Shown: one piece after another, positions 61,130-64,000 of the stretch
How positions within the stretch are numbered: the first letter of the stretch is position 1
How the letters are laid out: every line of letters begins with the position of its first letter
From: an uncultured Flavobacteriales bacterium
GTDB taxonomy: Bacteria > Bacteroidota > Bacteroidia > Flavobacteriales_E > Vicingaceae
Direction of reading: 5' to 3'
DNA length: 64,000 bases
Assembly: GCA_905479995.1 (NCBI GenBank)
Contig: CAJQON010000030.1
Span: 1-64,000 of the forward strand
Made by a program: the position numbers and the translations under genes
Notes under the pieces: model-generated
The model's input: the letters and a program-made list of their open reading frames with translations, nothing else
What the model was told of the DNA's origin: nothing
Database searches by the model: none

Positions 61130-63658
61130 TTATTTTTTCTTCTGATTTTTCTTAATCTTAGTTTTCACAACAGCTATTACAGATCTCTTTTCATAGGTGT
61201 TTTTGTACCATGCATTACTTTCTGTTAATTTTTTCTCTAAATGCTGACTAGTCTTCAATTGTGCTTTTAAAATTGTTAATTCTTCAGTAAGATTGTCAAC
61301 TACTTTATTTTTAGCTGTCATTGTATTTTTTAAGTCAACAAGATCAGCATTTAAGCTACTCACTTCCTTTTGATAGTCTAGAACCTGACTCTTTAAATCA
61401 TAAACTTCTGTTGAAAGTTTATTTTTAATTGTCTGAAATTTTTCTTTCGCTCTAACTAACCCTCTATTCTCGTAACTAACTAATTGAAGCTTTTTTTGTA
61501 ACTTGTTTAAATTTACACTGGCAAAATATTCCTCGATACCATCACTTATCCCCTCTAATTTCTCATCATCTAGTTGATGCTTCTCTATTGCAACATGTAG
61601 CGCATCCATTATTGATTCATATTCTTTAACAGACAGTTTTAAATTTTCAATACTGTGTATTCCTTCTTCTATCCTTAAAAGAATATATAACAATTGAGAT
61701 GGGTCTAAATCCCAAACTGTAATATGATAACTCCATCTCAATGCAAATGATTGAGCTCGTACAAGGTCACTAGGAATTAATGGACTAATATGATTTAAAA
61801 CGATTACTAGGTCATCAATATGTTTAGTAGAAATTTTTTGATTGGTAATTGAACTTTGATTAACTCTATAGTTTACTAAAGTTTTATCTACACCTATTCT
61901 AAAATTTGCATTATGATAACATTTAGGCATAATTTCTAAATCTTCGTAAAAAAGATGTCCAATAAACCTTATTTCTTCAAATACACATGCTCTAAATAAT
62001 TTATTCCAAACATTTGACTTAGTAATCCCCTTGCACAGCTTAATAATAGATTCATCACAACCTAAAACTTTTTCATCTGGATGATAAACTGATCCTTTAC
62101 GATTATTCGTAAAGGATTGATACCCAAACTCGATAATGTCTGCCTTTAAATTACTCTTGGTAAAATTTAACAAATCTTCTAAGGCATTTTCTTCATAAAA
62201 ATCATCAGAATCCAAAAAAGCAATGTATTCTCCTTGTGCAATATCTAACCCACTATTTCTTGCTCCTCCAAGTCCTTTATTTTCCTCATGTTCTACCAAA
62301 TAATATGGTGTTTGAACATCCTTCATAAAAGCCTTCACTTTTAGCCAAGAATCATCGGGAGTACAATCATTTACAATAATAATTTCAAATTGATTCAACA
62401 CCTCTTCACTCGTACTAAAAACAGAATTTAAACATTGCTCTATATATTCCGAAACATTATAAACCGGAATGATGATTGAAATTATTGGTTTAACACTCAT
62501 TTGTTGTTGTTTGTTTAGCTTCTCTTTAAAATTTATTTCCTTAAATGCTTCTTTCAAAACTGATGAATTTTCAATATCCGTATTCTCAAAAGCAACTTGT
62601 ATTTCTTTTAGATAATCTATCTTATCTGAAAGAATATTATTCTTTATTGACTTTACGCAGGTTAAAACCAACTCATCAATTATCTGCAGGTCTTTTTCAG
62701 TGATATTGTTTTTTCTAAAAACCTTTTTATTTTCTGGAAATAATTTTTCTCTTCCTTTAAAGTATCTTTTACATACTGCACTATTCGATTCAAGAAACTC
62801 TTCTTCTAAAGCATAATATTCTTGCTCTTCATAAGCTGCTCCCTTTCCTTTAAATTTAATAGAAAACAAATCCATCAGTTCCCTATTAATTGTACTCCAT
62901 TTTTTTCCATTTGTAAAATGCGGTTCAATGTGATTAACTGACCATCCAAAAGCTTGACCAATTAATGATAATGACTCATTATCACTCAAGTCTATATTAG
63001 AAACATCAACAGCATCCATATCAATAGCATTCATAAAATCCTTGATCAAACTTCCTTCTACAAATTCATTCTTATCAAAAATTTTAACTATAATATTATT
63101 TATTCCAAAGACATTCTCCCAATTCGTTAGAAAAACATCAAAATTAAAATACACATTATCTTTATTACAATCCTCCTTATACTGACTAAAACGTTTGAGT
63201 TTACCTACTTTAATATGCGTGGAATATAAAGATTCCGACATTTTACTTTGCTCTCTTAAATACGTTAAAATAGTTACCTCTTCAAAGAACCCAGACAGCA
63301 AGCTTTTTAAATTCTGAATTTCTTCTGTAGTTGTTAACCTCGAATGAAAGTGCTCACAAGATGAAATTACGGTGTGAATATTAGCAGGAAGATTAGCAAG
63401 TTCAATTGAAAGATCAACATAACACTTATCTTTAAATACCTGTTTCTTTTCTAAGTTATCAATATCCCTAGTAATAAAAAAATCATCATATCGATCATCT
63501 TTATAACAGTATGAGGCCAAATCTCTATTACACTCTTCTCCAGGAGATTGCAAAAAATAAAAACCTTTTGCATTTAACTTATTCTGGTTTGAGTGTAAAA
63601 ACTTTTGAATAGAAGTTGACCCTGTTTTTTCAGTACCTATATGAACAATAATTTTCAT
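61130..63658 (-). CDS. Sulfotransferase-like domain fused to GT2 glycosyltransferase and coiled coil
   Basis: 842 residues in three parts. Residues 1-260 resemble a PAPS-dependent sulfotransferase: IIVHIGTEKTGSTSIQKFL is the 5'-phosphosulfate loop, and SSCEHFHSRLT plus REQSKMSESLYSTHIK lie where a 3'-phosphate site would be. Residues about 390-650 are a GT2 domain: ISIIIPVYNVSEYIEQCL, IIVNDCTPDDSW, and IAFLDSDDFYEENALED (DxD-type). Residues about 715-820 are a long coiled coil (VSSLNADLVDLKNTM and NLTEELTILKAQL), and a Lys-rich tail ends the protein. One protein could transfer sugar and sulfate to the same glycan. The fusion seems uncommon. Confidence 0.87.
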   Translation of the reverse strand: MKIIVHIGTEKTGSTSIQKFLHSNQNKLNAKGFYFLQSPGEECNRDLASYCYKDDRYDDFFITRDIDNLEKKQVFKDKCYVDLSIELANLPANIHTVISSCEHFHSRLTTTEEIQNLKSLLSGFFEEVTILTYLREQSKMSESLYSTHIKVGKLKRFSQYKEDCNKDNVYFNFDVFLTNWENVFGINNIIVKIFDKNEFVEGSLIKDFMNAIDMDAVDVSNIDLSDNESLSLIGQAFGWSVNHIEPHFTNGKKWSTINRELMDLFSIKFKGKGAAYEEQEYYALEEEFLESNSAVCKRYFKGREKLFPENKKVFRKNNITEKDLQIIDELVLTCVKSIKNNILSDKIDYLKEIQVAFENTDIENSSVLKEAFKEINFKEKLNKQQQMSVKPIISIIIPVYNVSEYIEQCLNSVFSTSEEVLNQFEIIIVNDCTPDDSWLKVKAFMKDVQTPYYLVEHEENKGLGGARNSGLDIAQGEYIAFLDSDDFYEENALEDLLNFTKSNLKADIIEFGYQSFTNNRKGSVYHPDEKVLGCDESIIKLCKGITKSNVWNKLFRACVFEEIRFIGHLFYEDLEIMPKCYHNANFRIGVDKTLVNYRVNQSSITNQKISTKHIDDLVIVLNHISPLIPSDLVRAQSFALRWSYHITVWDLDPSQLLYILLRIEEGIHSIENLKLSVKEYESIMDALHVAIEKHQLDDEKLEGISDGIEEYFASVNLNKLQKKLQLVSYENRGLVRAKEKFQTIKNKLSTEVYDLKSQVLDYQKEVSSLNADLVDLKNTMTAKNKVVDNLTEELTILKAQLKTSQHLEKKLTESNAWYKNTYEKRSVIAVVKTKIKKNQKKK

Positions 63659-63675
63659 CTAACAAACGTAATAGT

Positions 63676-64000
63676 TTATACTCCTATTTTTCGGATAAGT
63701 ACATCGCAAAACATTTCTGGGTGGAGCGCAAAATAGAGCATTTCAAAGTTGTTGGCTAACATAAACTCATTGGTTGCTTGAACAACACCATATTCTTCAT
63801 TCGTAAAATGATCAAACATAATATAATCGTTCATTACAAGAAATCCGTTGGGTTTTAAAACTCTTAAACATTGAGCTAAATCTTTTTTTACAGATTCATA
63901 ATCATGTGCTGCATCAATATACATCCAATCAAAATAATGATCTGGAAATTCTGCCATTGTATTCCACGACAATCCCTTTTTAACTTTTACTTTGTCACCA
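63676..64000 (-). CDS. Class I SAM-dependent methyltransferase (partial, runs off the window)
   Basis: About 107 C-terminal residues are visible, and the frame stays open to the window edge. FDWMYIDAAHDYESVKKDLA and LKPNGFLVMNDYIMFDHFTN match the Methyltransf_24 family, whose Asp in DAAHDY and ND motif lie near the SAM and metal site. The N-terminal motif I is outside the window. Encoded 18 bp upstream of the sulfotransferase-GT2 gene, so it is probably part of the same operon and a tailoring enzyme for the glycan. Confidence 0.85.
   Translation of the reverse strand, partial: GDKVKVKKGLSWNTMAEFPDHYFDWMYIDAAHDYESVKKDLAQCLRVLKPNGFLVMNDYIMFDHFTNEEYGVVQATNEFMLANNFEMLYFALHPEMFCDVLIRKIGV

Overview
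The window comes from a low-GC member of the Bacteroidota, most likely a marine-type Flavobacteriales. Supporting signs are a T9SS C-terminal sorting domain protein, an archaeal/eukaryote-like ProRS, a SusC-style carboxypeptidase-regulatory plus plug protein, ECF sigma/anti-sigma control, several promoters of the TTTG-N19-TAnnTTTG type, and no clear Shine-Dalgarno sequences before the starts examined. No CRISPR array, insertion sequence, rRNA or origin was seen. Two tRNA genes (Val-TAC, Glu-TTC) are present.

Layout. 0-14 kb is mostly housekeeping: a chimeric alaS reading frame at the left edge, an M23 peptidase, a PlsC-like acyltransferase, a glucosaminidase-LysM protein, an ACC deaminase-like enzyme, a receiver-only response regulator divergent from an XRE regulator with a perfect palindromic operator between them, a Cys-rich DUF5522 gene coupled to urocanate hydratase, a T9SS-exported Asp-box protein, and pheT. 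14.2-35.4 kb is a large surface-glycan locus. Its minus-strand genes encode glycosyltransferases, a sugar epimerase, WecB, an AsnB-like amidotransferase, two WbpG-type N-acetyl sugar amidotransferases (one fused to a methyltransferase), a HisH/HisF2 ammonia-supply pair, two left-handed beta-helix acyltransferases and a PIG-L deacetylase. A divergent plus-strand operon carries an ABC-2 exporter (Wzm/Wzt) and a sulfotransferase. 35.4-57.2 kb is again core and envelope genes: rdgB, ddl, two glycosyltransferases plus a UDG-like protein, an operon of an isolated TonB plug protein, an ECF sigma factor and an anti-sigma factor, an M13 peptidase with an AlkC-like protein, obgE-adk-hpt, purE, M23-LysM and OmpP1/FadL-like proteins, a very Tyr/Gly/Arg-rich secreted protein, and proS. 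57.3 kb to the right edge is a second ABC-exported glycan locus with two fused, multi-domain glycosyltransferases.

How it fits together. The two glycan loci appear to build and export two different surface polysaccharides by ABC transport. The first has a Wzt with a C-terminal cargo-recognition domain, the second has a short ATPase without one. Both contain sulfotransferase-type domains, so sulfated glycans are a reasonable hypothesis. The WbpG/HisH/HisF set suggests an acetamidino-type nitrogen modification of an N-acetyl sugar. The gene arrangement is compact: five of nine convergent gene pairs overlap at their stop codons, and at least two co-directional pairs are joined by a TTGA stop-start overlap with a TTG start.

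Most notable oddities: the left-edge reading frame joins the first ~361 residues of alanyl-tRNA synthetase to the C-terminal domain of a gammaproteobacterial-type exonuclease I (probably an assembly or amplification chimera, but in frame); the plug-sigma-anti-sigma operon; and the domain fusions at 22.2-24.2 kb and 61.1-63.7 kb.
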